From: Streptococcus sanguinis
Lineage (GTDB): Bacteria; Bacillota; Bacilli; Lactobacillales; Streptococcaceae
NCBI RefSeq assembly: GCF_900635155.1
Contig: NZ_LR134002.1
Span: 496,001 to 560,000 of the forward strand
Length of the DNA stretch: 64,000 bases
Direction: 5' to 3'
The position numbers and the translations under genes were made by a program. Below are positions 1 to 10,393 of this stretch, piece after piece; within the stretch, counting starts at the first letter, position 1; every line of letters starts with the position of its first letter. The notes beneath the pieces are model-generated. The model had not been told where the DNA came from and made no database searches. It saw only the letters and a program-made list of their open reading frames with translations.

Positions 1-596
1 GTTTTTCCTATAAACAGGATGCGCCTTTGGATATGCGCATGAACCGCGATGCAGCCTTGACAGCTTTTGAGGTTGTTAATCATTATAGCTATCAGGATTT
101 AGTACGAATCTTTTTTAAATACGGCGAAGATAAGTTTTCTAAGCAGATTGCTCGCAAGATTGAGCAGGTTAGAAGTGTCAAGCCCATTGAAACAACGACA
201 GAACTGGCTGAAATTATCAAGTCAGCCAAGCCAGTTAAGGAGTTAAAGAAGAAAGGTCATCCAGCCAAGCAGATTTTTCAGGCCATTCGGATTGAGGTCA
301 ATGATGAGTTGGGCGCTGCGGATGAGTCTATTCAGCAAGCAATTGATTTGCTGGCGGTGGACGGCCGGATTGCGGTCATTACCTTTCATTCGCTGGAAGA
401 CCGCCTGACCAAGCAGCTTTTCAAAGAGGCGTCGACAGTGGATATTCCTAAAGGCTTGCCCTTCATTCCTGATGAACTGCAGCCTAAGCTGGAGCTGGTC
501 AGCCGCAAACCAATTTTACCAAGCAAAGAAGAATTAGAAAGCAATAACCGGGCTCATTCCGCCAAGCTGCGCGTGGCCCGTAAGATACACAAGTGA
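1..596 (+). CDS. rsmH: 16S rRNA (cytosine-N4)-methyltransferase RsmH, C-terminal part
   Basis: The frame is open from base 3 and has no start in the window, so the 5' end is cut off by the window edge. The visible part reads [11 protein letters not shown], then the family's C-terminal half, including the [14 protein letters not shown] block of the methyltransferase fold and the [12 protein letters not shown] tail. RsmH methylates C1402 (E. coli numbering) in the 16S decoding site using SAM. It stands directly before ftsL (7 bp gap), the usual order at the start of the streptococcal division and wall cluster. Confidence 0.95.
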   Translation, partial: FSYKQDAPLDMRMNRDAALTAFEVVNHYSYQDLVRIFFKYGEDKFSKQIARKIEQVRSVKPIETTTELAEIIKSAKPVKELKKKGHPAKQIFQAIRIEVNDELGAADESIQQAIDLLAVDGRIAVITFHSLEDRLTKQLFKEASTVDIPKGLPFIPDELQPKLELVSRKPILPSKEELESNNRAHSAKLRVARKIHK

Positions 597-603
597 GGAA
601 GAA

Positions 604-927
604 ATGTCAGAAAAAAGACCAAACCCGCTTCAAGATCAGATGCGAAAATTTTCCCGAGTTGAGAAGGCCTTTTACGGCTCTATCGTTTTGACTGCCATTA
701 TTTTAGCAGTCAGCATCGTCTTTATGCAGACCAAGCTATTGCAGGTAGATCGGGATTTGACAGAAGTCAATACACAGATTGAAGCGGAGCAGACAGAGCT
801 GGCCGATATCAAGCAGGAAGTCAATGAACTGACCCGCTATGAAAGGCTGTCTCAGTTAGCCAGCTCTCAGGATATGAAACTCCAGAAGGGAAATCGTAAA
901 ACAGTGAGTTCAACGGATGAAGAATAG
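604..927 (+). CDS. ftsL: Cell division protein FtsL
   Basis: A 107-residue bitopic protein. A short basic cytoplasmic N-terminus is followed by one hydrophobic segment (about residues 27-46) and then an extracellular coiled-coil-like stretch rich in E, Q, L and T. This matches FtsL, which with DivIC/FtsB forms the divisome subcomplex that activates septal peptidoglycan synthesis. Sequence identity is weak across the family, so position between rsmH and pbp2x is the strongest support. The GAGGAAGAA ribosome site lies just before ATG. The 3' end overlaps the next gene by 11 bp, which suggests translational coupling. Confidence 0.9.
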   Translation: MSEKRPNPLQDQMRKFSRVEKAFYGSIVLTAIILAVSIVFMQTKLLQVDRDLTEVNTQIEAEQTELADIKQEVNELTRYERLSQLASSQDMKLQKGNRKTVSSTDEE

Positions 928-3205
928 AATTTTTGAAAGAATTAAAAAATACGCCCTGAAAAATAGGCAAACCCCTGAATACAATCGGCGGCAAGTGGGA
1001 AAGAGCATGAGCATCTTAGCTATCTTTCTCTTTTTCGTTTTCTTGATTAATTTTGCCATCATTATCGGGACAGACCAGAAGTTCGGGGTTAATCTATCAA
1101 AGGGTGCAGAAGTAGTCCATCAAAAGACGGTCACAGTCGCTGCCCGGCGGGGAACAATCTATGACCGAAATGGAGTTCCCATTGCAGAGGATGCCACGAC
1201 CTATAATGTCTATGCCATTATTGACAAGAGTTACAAGTCAGCTACTGGCAAGATTCTCTACGTAGAAGAATCCCAGTATGATAAGGTGGCAGAGATTTTC
1301 AATCAATACCTAGAGCTGGATAAGGACTACGTCAAAACCCAGCTGTCGCAGAAAAATCTCAAGCAGGTTTCCTTCGGGGCACAGGGCAATGGCATTACCT
1401 ACAGTAATATGAATGCTATGCGGGAAGCCTTTGAAGCTGCTGGTATTGAAGGGATTGACTTTACTACCAGTCCTAACCGCAGTTATAATAACGGCGTGTT
1501 TGCCTCCCAGTTTATTGGTCTTGCTCAGCTGCAAGAGGATAAGGAAGGTAATAAGACGCTGAAAGGGACTTCTGGCATGGAGCAGGCTCTGGATAGGGTT
1601 CTTGCTGGTCAGAATGGGATTGTGACCTACGAAAAAGACCGAAATGGTAATGTTGTGCCTGGGTCAGAAAAGGTCTCTGTACAGGCAGAGGATGGTAAGG
1701 ATGTCTATACAACGCTGTCGGCTGATTTGCAAACATACCTGGAAACGCGGATGAACGCCTTCCAGGAAAAAGTCAAAGGCAAGTTTGTCAATGCAACCTT
1801 GGTCAGTGCCAAGACCGGTGAAATCCTAGCCACTTCTCAAAGGCCGACCTATAATGCAGATACCAAGGAAGGCTTGAATGAGAAGAATCTGGGCAACTGG
1901 AACACGATGCTCTATCAAGGTCAGTATGAGCCTGGATCTACCATGAAGGTCATGACTCTGGCTTCAGCTATTGATAATGGTAGCTTTAATCCTAACGATA
2001 CCTATGACAGTAGAGAGTACAAGGTCATGGATGCGACCATTCGGGACTGGAACGTCAACATGGGGATTTCAGAAGGGGAGACCTTGACCTTTGCCCAAGG
2101 ATTTACCTATTCCAGTAACGTCGGTATGACCATTCTGGAGCAGAAGATGGGCAATGACAAGTGGCTAGACTACTTAAGTAAGTTTAAGTTTGGTCTGCCG
2201 ACCCGCTTTGGAATGGGGAATGAAACCTATGGCTCCCTGCCAGGTGATAACTATGTAACGATTGCCATGAGCTCCTTCGGTCAAGGGATTGGTGTGACAC
2301 AGGTGCAGATGCTGCGGGCTTTCTCATCCGTAGCCAATGATGGTGTCATGGTGGAGCCTAAGTTTATCAATGCTATCCATGATCCTAAAACCAATACAGC
2401 TCGTAAGACTGCGACGGAAATTATCGGAAATCCTGTCTCAGAAAAAGCAGCTCAAACCACTCGGGATTATATGGTTCAGGTCGGAACAGACCCCTACAAA
2501 GGAACCCTGAATGTTGGTGGCGAGCCTGTTATTCAAGTGGCTGGTCAGAATGTAGCTGTTAAGTCAGGGACCGCTCAGATCGCTTCTGAAAATGGTTATC
2601 TAGAGGGTGAGAATGACTATATCTATTCAGTTGTTGCCATGACGCCGGCAGAAAATCCTGAATTTATCATGTATGTGACTGTTCAGCAGCCTGAGGAAAA
2701 ATTCCAGCCAATATTCTGGCAGGAAGTGGTCAATCCGGTCTTGGAAGAAGCAGTCGCTCTCAAAGACAGCCTTAATCTGACAACGGAGGCAACTCCAGCT
2801 CTTGAAACAGTCACTGAAGAAACCAGTTATAAAATGCCGTCCGTAGAAAAACTGACCAAGCAACTAGGTCTGAAACATCAAATCAGTCCTGGCGGTCTGG
2901 CAGATGAATTGCGTCGCAACCTAGTCCAGCCAATTGTGCTGGGAACAGGTGGCAAGATTAAAAAAGTATCTGTCAAAGAGGGCAAAAATCTTAAGGCCAA
3001 CCAACAGGTTTTAATCTTGTCAGATGATTTAGACAGTCTGCCTGATATGTACGGCTGGACCAAGGCCAATGTCGAACGTTTTGCCAAGTGGCAGGACATC
3101 GAAGTCACTTTCAAAGGAGAGGGCTCCAAGGTCGTCAAGCAGAGCGAAAAGACCAATACTTCGCTGAAAAATCTCAAGAAAATAACAATTACAATGGGAG
3201 ACTAA
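917..3205 (+). CDS. pbp2x: Penicillin-binding protein 2X (septal transpeptidase)
   Basis: A class B PBP of 762 residues with an N-terminal membrane anchor (about residues 31-51), a dimerisation domain, the transpeptidase domain and two C-terminal PASTA repeats (roughly 635-760). The active-site motifs are visible: STMK with the nucleophile at Ser341, SSN at 399-401 and KSGT at 549-552. It cross-links septal peptidoglycan with FtsW and is the primary beta-lactam target in pneumococci. Length is close to the pneumococcal protein, with a few extra residues. The motifs are intact. I cannot judge resistance mosaicism without an alignment. Confidence 0.96.
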   Translation: MKNRIFERIKKYALKNRQTPEYNRRQVGKSMSILAIFLFFVFLINFAIIIGTDQKFGVNLSKGAEVVHQKTVTVAARRGTIYDRNGVPIAEDATTYNVYAIIDKSYKSATGKILYVEESQYDKVAEIFNQYLELDKDYVKTQLSQKNLKQVSFGAQGNGITYSNMNAMREAFEAAGIEGIDFTTSPNRSYNNGVFASQFIGLAQLQEDKEGNKTLKGTSGMEQALDRVLAGQNGIVTYEKDRNGNVVPGSEKVSVQAEDGKDVYTTLSADLQTYLETRMNAFQEKVKGKFVNATLVSAKTGEILATSQRPTYNADTKEGLNEKNLGNWNTMLYQGQYEPGSTMKVMTLASAIDNGSFNPNDTYDSREYKVMDATIRDWNVNMGISEGETLTFAQGFTYSSNVGMTILEQKMGNDKWLDYLSKFKFGLPTRFGMGNETYGSLPGDNYVTIAMSSFGQGIGVTQVQMLRAFSSVANDGVMVEPKFINAIHDPKTNTARKTATEIIGNPVSEKAAQTTRDYMVQVGTDPYKGTLNVGGEPVIQVAGQNVAVKSGTAQIASENGYLEGENDYIYSVVAMTPAENPEFIMYVTVQQPEEKFQPIFWQEVVNPVLEEAVALKDSLNLTTEATPALETVTEETSYKMPSVEKLTKQLGLKHQISPGGLADELRRNLVQPIVLGTGGKIKKVSVKEGKNLKANQQVLILSDDLDSLPDMYGWTKANVERFAKWQDIEVTFKGEGSKVVKQSEKTNTSLKNLKKITITMGD

Positions 3206-3206
3206 T

Positions 3207-4190
3207 ATGCTTATTGCTCTTATTGCAGGAATCGTAACTTTTATCCTAACTATCATCGGCATTCCTGCCTTTATTCGTTTTTACCATAAGGCTCGTATCA
3301 CAGGCCAACAAATGCACGAAGATGTTAAGCAGCATCAGGCCAAGGCTGGAACGCCAACCATGGGTGGTACAGTCTTTCTCTTGACATCCGTTCTGGCCAG
3401 CTTTGTTATAGGTTTGATTTCGCATCAGCTGTCCAACGGCTTGATCATGATTCTTTTTATCTTGGTCCTGTATGGTGTTGTCGGCTTTTTGGACGACTTT
3501 CTCAAGGTGTTTCGTAAGATCAACGAGGGTCTAAATCCCAAGCAGAAATTGTTTCTGCAGCTGGTCGGTGGAGTTGTCTTTTACTTCTTTTACAATCAGC
3601 ACGGAGCTGGCGACCAGCTGAATGTCTTCACCGTTCCTGTCCATCTGGGCTTCCTTTATATCTTTTTCGTACTTTTTTGGCTGATTGGCTTCTCCAATGC
3701 TGTCAATCTGACGGATGGAATTGATGGTTTGGCCAGCATTTCTGTAGTCATTAGCTTGGTGGCTTATGCTGTGATTGCTGTTGAGCAGAAGCGTTTTGAT
3801 ATTCTGATTGTCATCATTAGCATGATTGGCGGCTTGCTAGGCTTCTTTGTCTTTAACCACAAGCCCGCTAAGATTTTCATGGGAGATGTAGGAAGCTTGG
3901 CTTTGGGCGGTATGCTGGCTGCTATCTCTATTTCCCTTCACCAAGAATGGACCCTGCTTTTGATTGGTATTGTCTATGTATTTGAGACGACTTCTGTCAT
4001 GATGCAGGTGACCTACTTCAAGTTAACTGGTGGCAAGCGGATTTTCCGGATGACTCCAGTTCATCATCACTTTGAGCTGGGTGGCCTAACTGGCCACGGC
4101 AAGGAGTGGAGCGAGTGGAAGGTCGATTTCTTCTTCTGGGGAATCGGTATCGTGGGCAGTCTCTTGACCCTGGCTATCCTATATCTATAG
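3207..4190 (+). CDS. mraY: Phospho-N-acetylmuramoyl-pentapeptide transferase MraY
   Basis: A 327-residue polytopic membrane enzyme that transfers phospho-MurNAc-pentapeptide from UDP to undecaprenyl phosphate to form lipid I. Seen in the sequence: the paired Asp at 96-97 in [16 protein letters not shown] with Asp170, and the HHHFE motif at 286-288, all catalytic or Mg-binding in the family. About ten hydrophobic segments fit the MraY topology. It starts 1 bp after pbp2x, so the four genes from rsmH form one transcription unit, closed by the hairpin just after the stop. Confidence 0.96.
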   Translation: MLIALIAGIVTFILTIIGIPAFIRFYHKARITGQQMHEDVKQHQAKAGTPTMGGTVFLLTSVLASFVIGLISHQLSNGLIMILFILVLYGVVGFLDDFLKVFRKINEGLNPKQKLFLQLVGGVVFYFFYNQHGAGDQLNVFTVPVHLGFLYIFFVLFWLIGFSNAVNLTDGIDGLASISVVISLVAYAVIAVEQKRFDILIVIISMIGGLLGFFVFNHKPAKIFMGDVGSLALGGMLAAISISLHQEWTLLLIGIVYVFETTSVMMQVTYFKLTGGKRIFRMTPVHHHFELGGLTGHGKEWSEWKVDFFFWGIGIVGSLLTLAILYL

Positions 4191-4192
4191 CA

Positions 4193-4218
4193 AGAAGCGA
4201 GTCTCTGGCTCGCTTTTC
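4193..4218 (+). terminator. Intrinsic terminator after mraY
   Basis: AAGCGAG (4195-4201) pairs with CTCGCTT (4209-4215) across a short loop and runs into TTTTCT. It closes the rsmH-ftsL-pbp2x-mraY unit. Confidence 0.8.
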
Positions 4219-4261
4219 TGCTTCTTAGATTTGAGGGTAAGCAGGATGGTTATTTTTTTGG

Positions 4262-4267
4262 TATAAT
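4262..4267 (+). promoter_or_regulatory. Extended -10 promoter for the DEAD-box helicase gene
   Basis: TATAAT preceded by TGG (TGn extension). There is no clear -35. It lies 27 bp before the helicase ATG, which has an AGAGGA ribosome site at 4285-4290. Confidence 0.65.
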
Positions 4268-4294
4268 AGTTAGGATAATAGAATAGAGGACAAT

Positions 4295-5638
4295 ATGAAA
4301 TTTACAGAATTTAAGTTTAAAGAATATATTCAGGAGGCGCTCAGGGATTTGAACTTCGTTGAAGCGACTACCGTTCAAGAGAAGCTGATTCCTGTGGTAT
4401 TGTCAGGTCGGGATTTGGTCGGTGAGTCCAAGACAGGCTCTGGGAAGACCCACACGTTTTTGCTGCCCATCTTTCAAATGCTGGATGAGGAAGCAGACAG
4501 CGTGCAGGCTGTTATTACAGCCCCAAGTCGAGAGCTGGCAGCGCAGATTTATCAGGCGGCTCGGCAGTTAGCTAGCTTTTCTGAAAAAGAGATTCGGGTG
4601 GCCAATTATGTCGGTGGGACTGACAAGGCTCGTCAGATTGGGAAGTTAGAGTCCAGTCAGCCTCATATCGTCATCGGAACGCCTGGGCGGATTTATGACT
4701 TGGTAGAGTCTGGCGACTTGGCCATTCACAAGGCCAAGACCTTTGTCGTTGACGAGGCAGATATGACACTGGACATGGGCTTTTTGGCGACAGTTGATAA
4801 GATTGCAGGCCGGCTGCCAAAAGACCTGCAGTTTCTCGTTTTTTCAGCGACTATTCCACAGAAGCTTCAGCCTTTTTTGAAAAAATACCTGTCTAATCCA
4901 GTTATTGAGCAGATTAAGACCAAGACGGTCATTGCGGACACCATTGAAAACTGGCTCCTATCAACCAAGGGACGAGACAAGAATGCTCAGATTTATCAAA
5001 TCAGTCAGCTCCTGCAGCCTTATCTGGCTATGATTTTCGTTAATACCAAGACGAGGGCAGACGAGCTGCACAGCTATCTGACAGCTCAAGGGCTCAAAGT
5101 TGCTAAAATTCATGGAGATATTGCTCCGCGGGAGCGCAAGCGTATCATGAATCAGGTTAAGAATCTGGATTTTGAGTACATTGTCGCTACTGACTTGGCA
5201 GCGAGGGGGATTGATATCGAAGGTGTTAGCCATGTTATCAACGATGCCATTCCTCAGGACTTGTCTTTCTTTGTCCATCGGGTAGGCCGCACCGGCCGTA
5301 ATGGTCTTCTCGGCACAGCCATTACCCTCTACCAGCCGAGCGACGACTCAGATATTCGGGAGTTGGAAAAAATGGGGATTAAGTTCATTCCCAAGATGAT
5401 AAAAGATGACGAATTCCAGGATACCTACGACCGAGACCGTCGGGCCAATCGGGAAAAGAGCCGGGAGAAGCTGGATACGGAAATGCTGGGGCTGGTCAAG
5501 AAGAAAAAGAAAAAAATCAAACCAGGCTACAAGAAAAAAATCCAGTGGGCGGTGAACGAAAAGCGCCGCAAGACTAAGCGAGCAGAGAATCGTGCACGTG
5601 GTCGGGCAGAGCGTAAGGCTAAGCGGCAAACCTTTTAG
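4295..5638 (+). CDS. DEAD-box ATP-dependent RNA helicase (CshB-like)
   Basis: A 447-residue superfamily 2 helicase. Visible motifs: Walker A KTGSGKT (46-52), VDEAD with DEAD at 153-156, SAT at 184-186, and the HRVGRTGR arginine-finger motif from His328. RecA domain 1 spans roughly 20-205 and RecA domain 2 about 220-370. A very lysine/arginine-rich tail (about 390-447) is a probable RNA-binding extension. Such enzymes unwind short RNA duplexes in ribosome assembly or mRNA decay. Size and basic tail resemble CshB of Bacillus, but I do not assign the symbol firmly. It has its own promoter and terminator, so it is monocistronic. Confidence 0.9.
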   Translation: MKFTEFKFKEYIQEALRDLNFVEATTVQEKLIPVVLSGRDLVGESKTGSGKTHTFLLPIFQMLDEEADSVQAVITAPSRELAAQIYQAARQLASFSEKEIRVANYVGGTDKARQIGKLESSQPHIVIGTPGRIYDLVESGDLAIHKAKTFVVDEADMTLDMGFLATVDKIAGRLPKDLQFLVFSATIPQKLQPFLKKYLSNPVIEQIKTKTVIADTIENWLLSTKGRDKNAQIYQISQLLQPYLAMIFVNTKTRADELHSYLTAQGLKVAKIHGDIAPRERKRIMNQVKNLDFEYIVATDLAARGIDIEGVSHVINDAIPQDLSFFVHRVGRTGRNGLLGTAITLYQPSDDSDIRELEKMGIKFIPKMIKDDEFQDTYDRDRRANREKSREKLDTEMLGLVKKKKKKIKPGYKKKIQWAVNEKRRKTKRAENRARGRAERKAKRQTF

Positions 5639-5698
5639 TGATATACTTTTCTTATCGCTGTGATAAGAAAAATATATTAGTCTTTGTGAGATAGATAT

Positions 5699-5727
5699 GA
5701 TAGACTAGTGAAACTAGTCTATTTTTA
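5699..5727 (+). terminator. Intrinsic terminator after the helicase gene
   Basis: ATAGACTAG and CTAGTCTAT form a 9-bp stem with a TGAAA loop, followed by TTTTTATATT. A weaker symmetric A/T-rich hairpin (5643-5678) lies directly upstream. Confidence 0.85.
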
Positions 5728-5899
5728 TATTGGGCTTAGTGCGGTCTATTTGGTATTTGGCTACAGGATATTTGCACATACTACTCATATTTTAATTGTC
5801 AAAAAGGCCGTAGCTTGCTAGTCAAAGCGGAGCAAATTCTTTGTTTTGTTCCAGAATTGTGTTAAAATATTTCATTATCAAGAAAAGGAAGTAATAACA

Positions 5900-6706
5900 G
5901 TGGTTACAACTTATCTTCTGACAACTGGTTGGTATGAGGAGTTTCTCAAGATCATTCCAGATGGTAAATTATTTAGTTTAAGGGCCGTTTTTGAGGCCAT
6001 TCCGGGCATTTTGCAAAATCTGCCAATCACCCTTCTTTTGACGGTGGGCGGTGCAGTCTTTGGTATTATGCTTGCCATGGTTTTTGCTGTCGTCAAGATT
6101 AATCGGGTTAAAGTCCTGTATCCGATTCAGGCTTTCTTTGTCAGTTTTCTGAGAGGAACGCCTCTGCTGGTCCAGCTCATGCTGACCTATTTTGGGATTC
6201 CTTTATTGCTCAAGGCCATCAATCAGAAATATGGCACAAACTTTAATATCAACGAGATTCCAGCGTCTGTCTTTGCGATTGTTGCCTTCGCTTTCAACGA
6301 AGCGGCTTATGCAAGTGAGACCATCCGGGCAGCAATCTTGTCCGTAGATCCGGGAGAAATTGAGGCTGCTCGCAGCTTAGGGATGACCAACAAGCAGGTT
6401 TATATGCGTGTCATTATCCCCAATGCAGCAGTGGTAGCGACTCCTAGTCTGATTAATTCCCTGATTGGCTTGACCAAGGGGACTTCTCTGGCCTTTAGTG
6501 CTGGTGTAGTGGAAATTTTTGCCAAGGCGCAGGCTATCGCAGGGGCAGACTACCGTTATTTTGAGCGTTTTATCTCGGTGTCCCTGATTTATTGGGCTGT
6601 CAATATTCTCATTGAGCAGCTTGGTCGCTGGATTGAAAAGATGATGGATATCAAGCAGCCGGATAAATTTGAATCGCTTCAGCAAGCAGAAGGAGAAGGA
6701 ATCTGA
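5900..6706 (+). CDS. Polar amino acid ABC transporter, permease
   Basis: A 268-residue His/Glu/Gln/Arg/opine-type inner-membrane permease with about five hydrophobic segments and the EAA-loop block EAARSLGMTNKQVYMRVIIPNA, which contacts the ATPase. I place the start at GTG 5900, because AGGAAG lies 8 bp before it; the open frame extends upstream to 5846 without a ribosome site. The next gene starts on its last base. No solute-binding protein is encoded nearby. The substrate cannot be read from sequence; cystine or glutamine-type uptake is plausible. Confidence 0.88.
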   Translation: MVTTYLLTTGWYEEFLKIIPDGKLFSLRAVFEAIPGILQNLPITLLLTVGGAVFGIMLAMVFAVVKINRVKVLYPIQAFFVSFLRGTPLLVQLMLTYFGIPLLLKAINQKYGTNFNINEIPASVFAIVAFAFNEAAYASETIRAAILSVDPGEIEAARSLGMTNKQVYMRVIIPNAAVVATPSLINSLIGLTKGTSLAFSAGVVEIFAKAQAIAGADYRYFERFISVSLIYWAVNILIEQLGRWIEKMMDIKQPDKFESLQQAEGEGI

Positions 6707-7449
6707 TGATTAATATTTCACATTTAAGTAAGACTTTTTCAGGTCAAAAGGTTCTGGATGATCTCAGTTTGGATATTCAAAAAGGCGAAGTGGTAGCTTT
6801 GATTGGCTCTTCTGGTGCTGGGAAGTCAACCTTTCTCCGCAGCCTCAACTATCTGGAACAGCCAGATAGCGGAAAGATTGCTATCGACGGCTTCAAAGTG
6901 GATTTTTCAAGGATTTCCAAAGATGAGATCTTGCTGCTGCGCCGCAAGCTAGCCATGGTCTTTCAGCAGTTCAACCTCTTTTCTCGTCGGACAGCTCTGG
7001 AAAATGTTAAGGAAGGTCTACTGGTAGTTAAGAAATTGTCAGACCAAGAAGCGACTAAGCTAGCCAAGGAAGAGTTAGCAAAGGTTGGCTTGTCAGACCG
7101 AGAAAATCACTATCCTAGACATCTGTCAGGCGGTCAGAAGCAGCGGGTGGCTTTGGCAAGGGCTTTAGCTATGAAGCCAGATGTTCTTTTGCTAGACGAG
7201 CCGACCTCAGCCTTGGATCCTGAGTTAGTCGGAGAAGTAGAAAAATCAATCGCTGATGCAGCCAAGTCTGGCCAAACAATGATTCTGGTCAGTCATGATA
7301 TGTCCTTTGTCGCTCAGGTGGCTGACAGGGTACTCTTTTTGGACAAGGGGAAAATCATAGAGTCTGGGACACCAGATGAGATTATCCATCATCCAAAGGA
7401 AGAAAGAACCAAGGAATTTTTTGCTAGTTACAAACGGACCTATATTTGA
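6706..7449 (+). CDS. Polar amino acid ABC transporter, ATP-binding protein
   Basis: A 247-residue ATPase with Walker A GSSGAGKS (34-41), a Q-loop in FQQFNLF, the signature LSGGQKQR from residue 140, Walker B ending in Asp164-Glu165, and the H-loop in LVSHDM. This is the GlnQ/TcyC type of amino-acid importer ATPase. It overlaps the permease stop (TGATG), so the two are translationally coupled. The unit ends at the hairpin at 7468-7501. Confidence 0.92.
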   Translation: MINISHLSKTFSGQKVLDDLSLDIQKGEVVALIGSSGAGKSTFLRSLNYLEQPDSGKIAIDGFKVDFSRISKDEILLLRRKLAMVFQQFNLFSRRTALENVKEGLLVVKKLSDQEATKLAKEELAKVGLSDRENHYPRHLSGGQKQRVALARALAMKPDVLLLDEPTSALDPELVGEVEKSIADAAKSGQTMILVSHDMSFVAQVADRVLFLDKGKIIESGTPDEIIHHPKEERTKEFFASYKRTYI

Positions 7450-7467
7450 TATAATAGAGACAGTGAA

Positions 7468-7501
7468 GGCTCAGTTGGCTAGACCAGCTGAGTTTGTTTT
7501 C
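7468..7501 (+). terminator. Terminator-like hairpin after the ABC ATPase gene
   Basis: CTCAGTTGG (7470-7478) pairs with CCAGCTGAG (7484-7492), followed by TTTGTTTTC. A TATAAT lies just upstream at 7450-7455. Confidence 0.65.
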
Positions 7502-7620
7502 AGTCTTAGCATACTGTGGAGCAGACTTTCTTATCTAGTTGGTGTTTTATGCTGACGGTTAGATTTGGAGTTGTTACCTTTCTTTGCACTACGAGGCTGA
7601 TTGACCTTTGAGGAGTTGAC

Positions 7621-7845
7621 ATGTTAGATCAAATATTTGCACTTTATATCGAGAGTCTGATTTATACTGCAGTCGGTGTAGGGATCATTGCGGGTTTATG
7701 GATTGGACTGCGGATGATTCGCCGCAAGGACAAGACGGCTAAGGAGCGCCAGAGTCATCTGTACGATGTCCTTCTGATTGTCATTATGACGATTCCAGTC
7801 CTGTCTTTTGCGACGCTTGGCTTGCTCATTGTCCTAAAAGCTTAA
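7621..7845 (+). CDS. Small membrane protein, DUF4059 family
   Basis: A 74-residue protein with two predicted membrane helices (about 8-30 and 52-72) separated by a basic loop containing RRKDKTAKERQ. This matches the streptococcal DUF4059 family, which sits before trxB in related genomes. Function is unknown. ATG is preceded by GAGGAGTTG. Conserved linkage to trxB hints at a redox or transport link, but that is only inference. Confidence 0.75.
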   Translation: MLDQIFALYIESLIYTAVGVGIIAGLWIGLRMIRRKDKTAKERQSHLYDVLLIVIMTIPVLSFATLGLLIVLKA

Positions 7846-7849
7846 ATGC

Positions 7850-7878
7850 TTGTAAAACTGTAAAAAAGTTGTTAGAAT
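7850..7878 (+). promoter_or_regulatory. Promoter of trxB
   Basis: TTGTAA (7850-7855), 17-bp spacer, TAGAAT (7873-7878). An AAGGAG ribosome site follows before ATG 7911. Confidence 0.7.
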
Positions 7879-7910
7879 AATTCTAGTTACAACAAGGAGA
7901 AAGAAGAGTT

Positions 7911-8825
7911 ATGTACGATACAATTATTATTGGAGCTGGGCCTGCCGGCATGACAGCTGCCCTCTATGCAGCCCGCAGTAACCTAAAAGTTGCCCTGCTG
8001 GAGCGTGGTATTCCTGGCGGTCAGATGAACAATACAGCTGACATTGAAAACTATCCAGGCTATGCCAATATCAGTGGTCCTGAGCTAGCAGAGAAAATGT
8101 TTGAGCCTCTGGAGAATCTGGGTGTTGAACATCTCTTTGGCCTAGTAGAAAAAATTGAAGACCGAGGCGATTTCAAGGAAATCATCACAGAAGATGAGCG
8201 TTTTGAAGCTAAAACGGTCATCATTGCTTCTGGCGCTAATCATCGTCATCTGGGAGTTCCTGGTGAGGAAGACTTCAACAGCCGCGGGGTTTCCTATTGT
8301 GCGGTCTGTGACGGTGCCTTCTTCCGTGATGAAGATTTGCTGGTTGTCGGTGGTGGCGACTCAGCGGTAGAGGAAGCTATTTTCCTGACGCGCTTTGCAA
8401 AAAGTGTGACCATCGTTCACCGTCGCGATGAGCTGCGAGCACAAAAAGTTCTGCAGGATCGCGCCTTTGCCAACGAAAAGATTCGCTTTGTCTGGGATTC
8501 TGTAGTGGAAAGCATCCATGGTGATGAGCGTAAGGTTACTGGCGTAACCTTTAAGAATGTCAAGACGGGTGAGCTTAGTCAGGCAGAGTTTGGTGGCATC
8601 TTCATTTATGTCGGTCTGGATCCGGTTAGTGAATTTGCTAAGGATTTGGGCATTACTGATGAGGCTGGCTGGATTCTGACGGATCATCAGATGAAAACGT
8701 CAGTAGCCGGTATTTACGCTGTTGGTGATGTTCGCCAGAAAGACCTGCGCCAGATTACGACAGCTGTTGGTGATGGTGCCATTGCCAGTCAGGAAGCCTA
8801 CAAATATCTTACAGAGCAAGCATAA
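7911..8825 (+). CDS. trxB: Thioredoxin-disulfide reductase
   Basis: A 304-residue flavoprotein that reduces thioredoxin with NADPH. The N-terminal FAD site GAGPAGMTAALYAAR, the redox-active pair Cys130-x-x-Cys133 in YCAVCDG, the NADPH site GGGDSAVEEA and the C-terminal GIYAVGDVR FAD block are all present. Length is typical of the low-molecular-weight enzyme. It has its own promoter and a terminator, so it is probably monocistronic. Confidence 0.96.
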   Translation: MYDTIIIGAGPAGMTAALYAARSNLKVALLERGIPGGQMNNTADIENYPGYANISGPELAEKMFEPLENLGVEHLFGLVEKIEDRGDFKEIITEDERFEAKTVIIASGANHRHLGVPGEEDFNSRGVSYCAVCDGAFFRDEDLLVVGGGDSAVEEAIFLTRFAKSVTIVHRRDELRAQKVLQDRAFANEKIRFVWDSVVESIHGDERKVTGVTFKNVKTGELSQAEFGGIFIYVGLDPVSEFAKDLGITDEAGWILTDHQMKTSVAGIYAVGDVRQKDLRQITTAVGDGAIASQEAYKYLTEQA

Positions 8826-8831
8826 AAATAT

Positions 8832-8886
8832 AAGCTAAGCAAGTGTGTCTATTCAAGTGAGTTGACAGGATTTGCTTAGCTTTTTT
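8832..8886 (+). terminator. Intrinsic terminator after trxB
   Basis: AGCTAAGCAA (8833-8842) pairs with TTGCTTAGCT (8872-8881), followed by TTTTT. Confidence 0.8.
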
Positions 8887-8932
8887 GGAATTATGATATA
8901 ATAAAAGGTATCTAGCGTAAAGGAGCAAGAAG

Positions 8933-10393
8933 ATGTACCCAGATGATAGTTTAACTCTACACACTGATTTGTACCAAATCAACATGATGCAGGTTTATTT
9001 CAAGCAAAATATTCACAACAAGCATGCGGTTTTTGAAGTTTTTTTCCGTAAGAATCCTTTTAATAACGGCTACGCGGTCTTTGCGGGCTTGGAAAGAATT
9101 ATTTCCTATCTCAATAATCTGACGTTCAGCCAGAGCGATTTAGATTATTTGCAAACCCTGGGCTATCACGGAGAGTTTCTGGATTATTTGCGAAATCTCA
9201 AGATGAGCCTGACCGTAAGGTCTGTTCAGGAAGGTGATTTGGTTTTTGCCAATGAGCCAATCGTGCAGGTGGAAGGTCCACTGGCTCAGTGTCAGCTTGT
9301 TGAGACTGCTATTCTCAATATCGTTAATTTTCAGACGCTGATTGCCACCAAGGCAGCCCGTATCCGCTCTGTCATCGAAGATGAACCTCTGATGGAGTTC
9401 GGTACACGCCGGGCCCAGGAAATGGATGCTGCTATTTGGGGGACTAGGGCTGCTGTGATTGGCGGAGCTAACGGAACCAGCAATGTTCGGGCTGGAAAGC
9501 TCTTTGATATTCCAGTCTTGGGAACGCATGCTCATGCTCTCGTTCAAGTCTATGGAAATGATTATGAGGCCTTTAAAGCTTATGCTGAGACTCATCGTAA
9601 CTGTGTTTTCTTAGTAGATACCTACGATACATTGCGCCTAGGCGTTCCGGCAGCCATTCGGGTGGCGCGTGAGCTAGGAGACAAGATTAAGTTTCTGGGT
9701 GTCCGCATTGATTCGGGAGACCTTGCCTATATTTCTAAGAAAGTTCGGCAGCAATTAGATGAAGCTGGCTTCCCTGATGCTAAGATTTATGCGTCCAATG
9801 ATTTGGATGAAAATACCATTCTCAACTTGAAAATGCAAAAGGCTAAGATTGATGTCTGGGGCGTGGGTACCAAGTTGATTACAGCCTATGACCAGCCGGC
9901 TTTAGGAGCAGTTTATAAGATTGTAGCTATTGAAGATGAGAATGGAGAATTGCGCAATACCATCAAGCTGTCCAATAATGCTGAAAAAGTTTCTACTCCA
10001 GGCAAGAAGCAGGTTTGGCGTATTACCAGTCGTGAAAAAGGGAAGTCCGAAGGAGACTACATTACCTATGATGGCCTTGATGTCAATGGTTTGGAAGAGC
10101 TGGAAATGTTCCATCCAACCTATACCTATATCAATAAAACTGTCAAAAATTTTGATGCCGTACCGCTTTTGGTCGATATTTTCCAAGAAGGTAATTTAGT
10201 CTATGATCAGCTAAGTCTGACCGAAATTCAAGCCTATGCCCGTAAGGAATTTGATAAACTTTGGGACGAGTACAAGCGGGTTCTCAATCCACAGGATTAT
10301 CCAGTTGACTTGGCTCGAGATATCTGGCAGGATAAGATGGACTTAATTGACCAGATGCGCAAGAAAGCCTACCAGACAGGAGCAGAAAAATGA
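8933..10393 (+). CDS. pncB: Nicotinate phosphoribosyltransferase
   Basis: A 486-residue type II phosphoribosyltransferase that joins nicotinate to PRPP in the Preiss-Handler NAD salvage route. Family hallmarks include the N-terminal [14 protein letters not shown], the EFGTRRAQ block, GTHAHALVQ and the RIDSGDL phosphate-binding region. TATAAT at 8897-8902 and an AGGAG ribosome site precede it. It overlaps nadE by 4 bp (ATGA), so salvage and amidation are coupled. No de novo NAD genes are in the window. Confidence 0.95.
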   Translation: MYPDDSLTLHTDLYQINMMQVYFKQNIHNKHAVFEVFFRKNPFNNGYAVFAGLERIISYLNNLTFSQSDLDYLQTLGYHGEFLDYLRNLKMSLTVRSVQEGDLVFANEPIVQVEGPLAQCQLVETAILNIVNFQTLIATKAARIRSVIEDEPLMEFGTRRAQEMDAAIWGTRAAVIGGANGTSNVRAGKLFDIPVLGTHAHALVQVYGNDYEAFKAYAETHRNCVFLVDTYDTLRLGVPAAIRVARELGDKIKFLGVRIDSGDLAYISKKVRQQLDEAGFPDAKIYASNDLDENTILNLKMQKAKIDVWGVGTKLITAYDQPALGAVYKIVAIEDENGELRNTIKLSNNAEKVSTPGKKQVWRITSREKGKSEGDYITYDGLDVNGLEELEMFHPTYTYINKTVKNFDAVPLLVDIFQEGNLVYDQLSLTEIQAYARKEFDKLWDEYKRVLNPQDYPVDLARDIWQDKMDLIDQMRKKAYQTGAEK

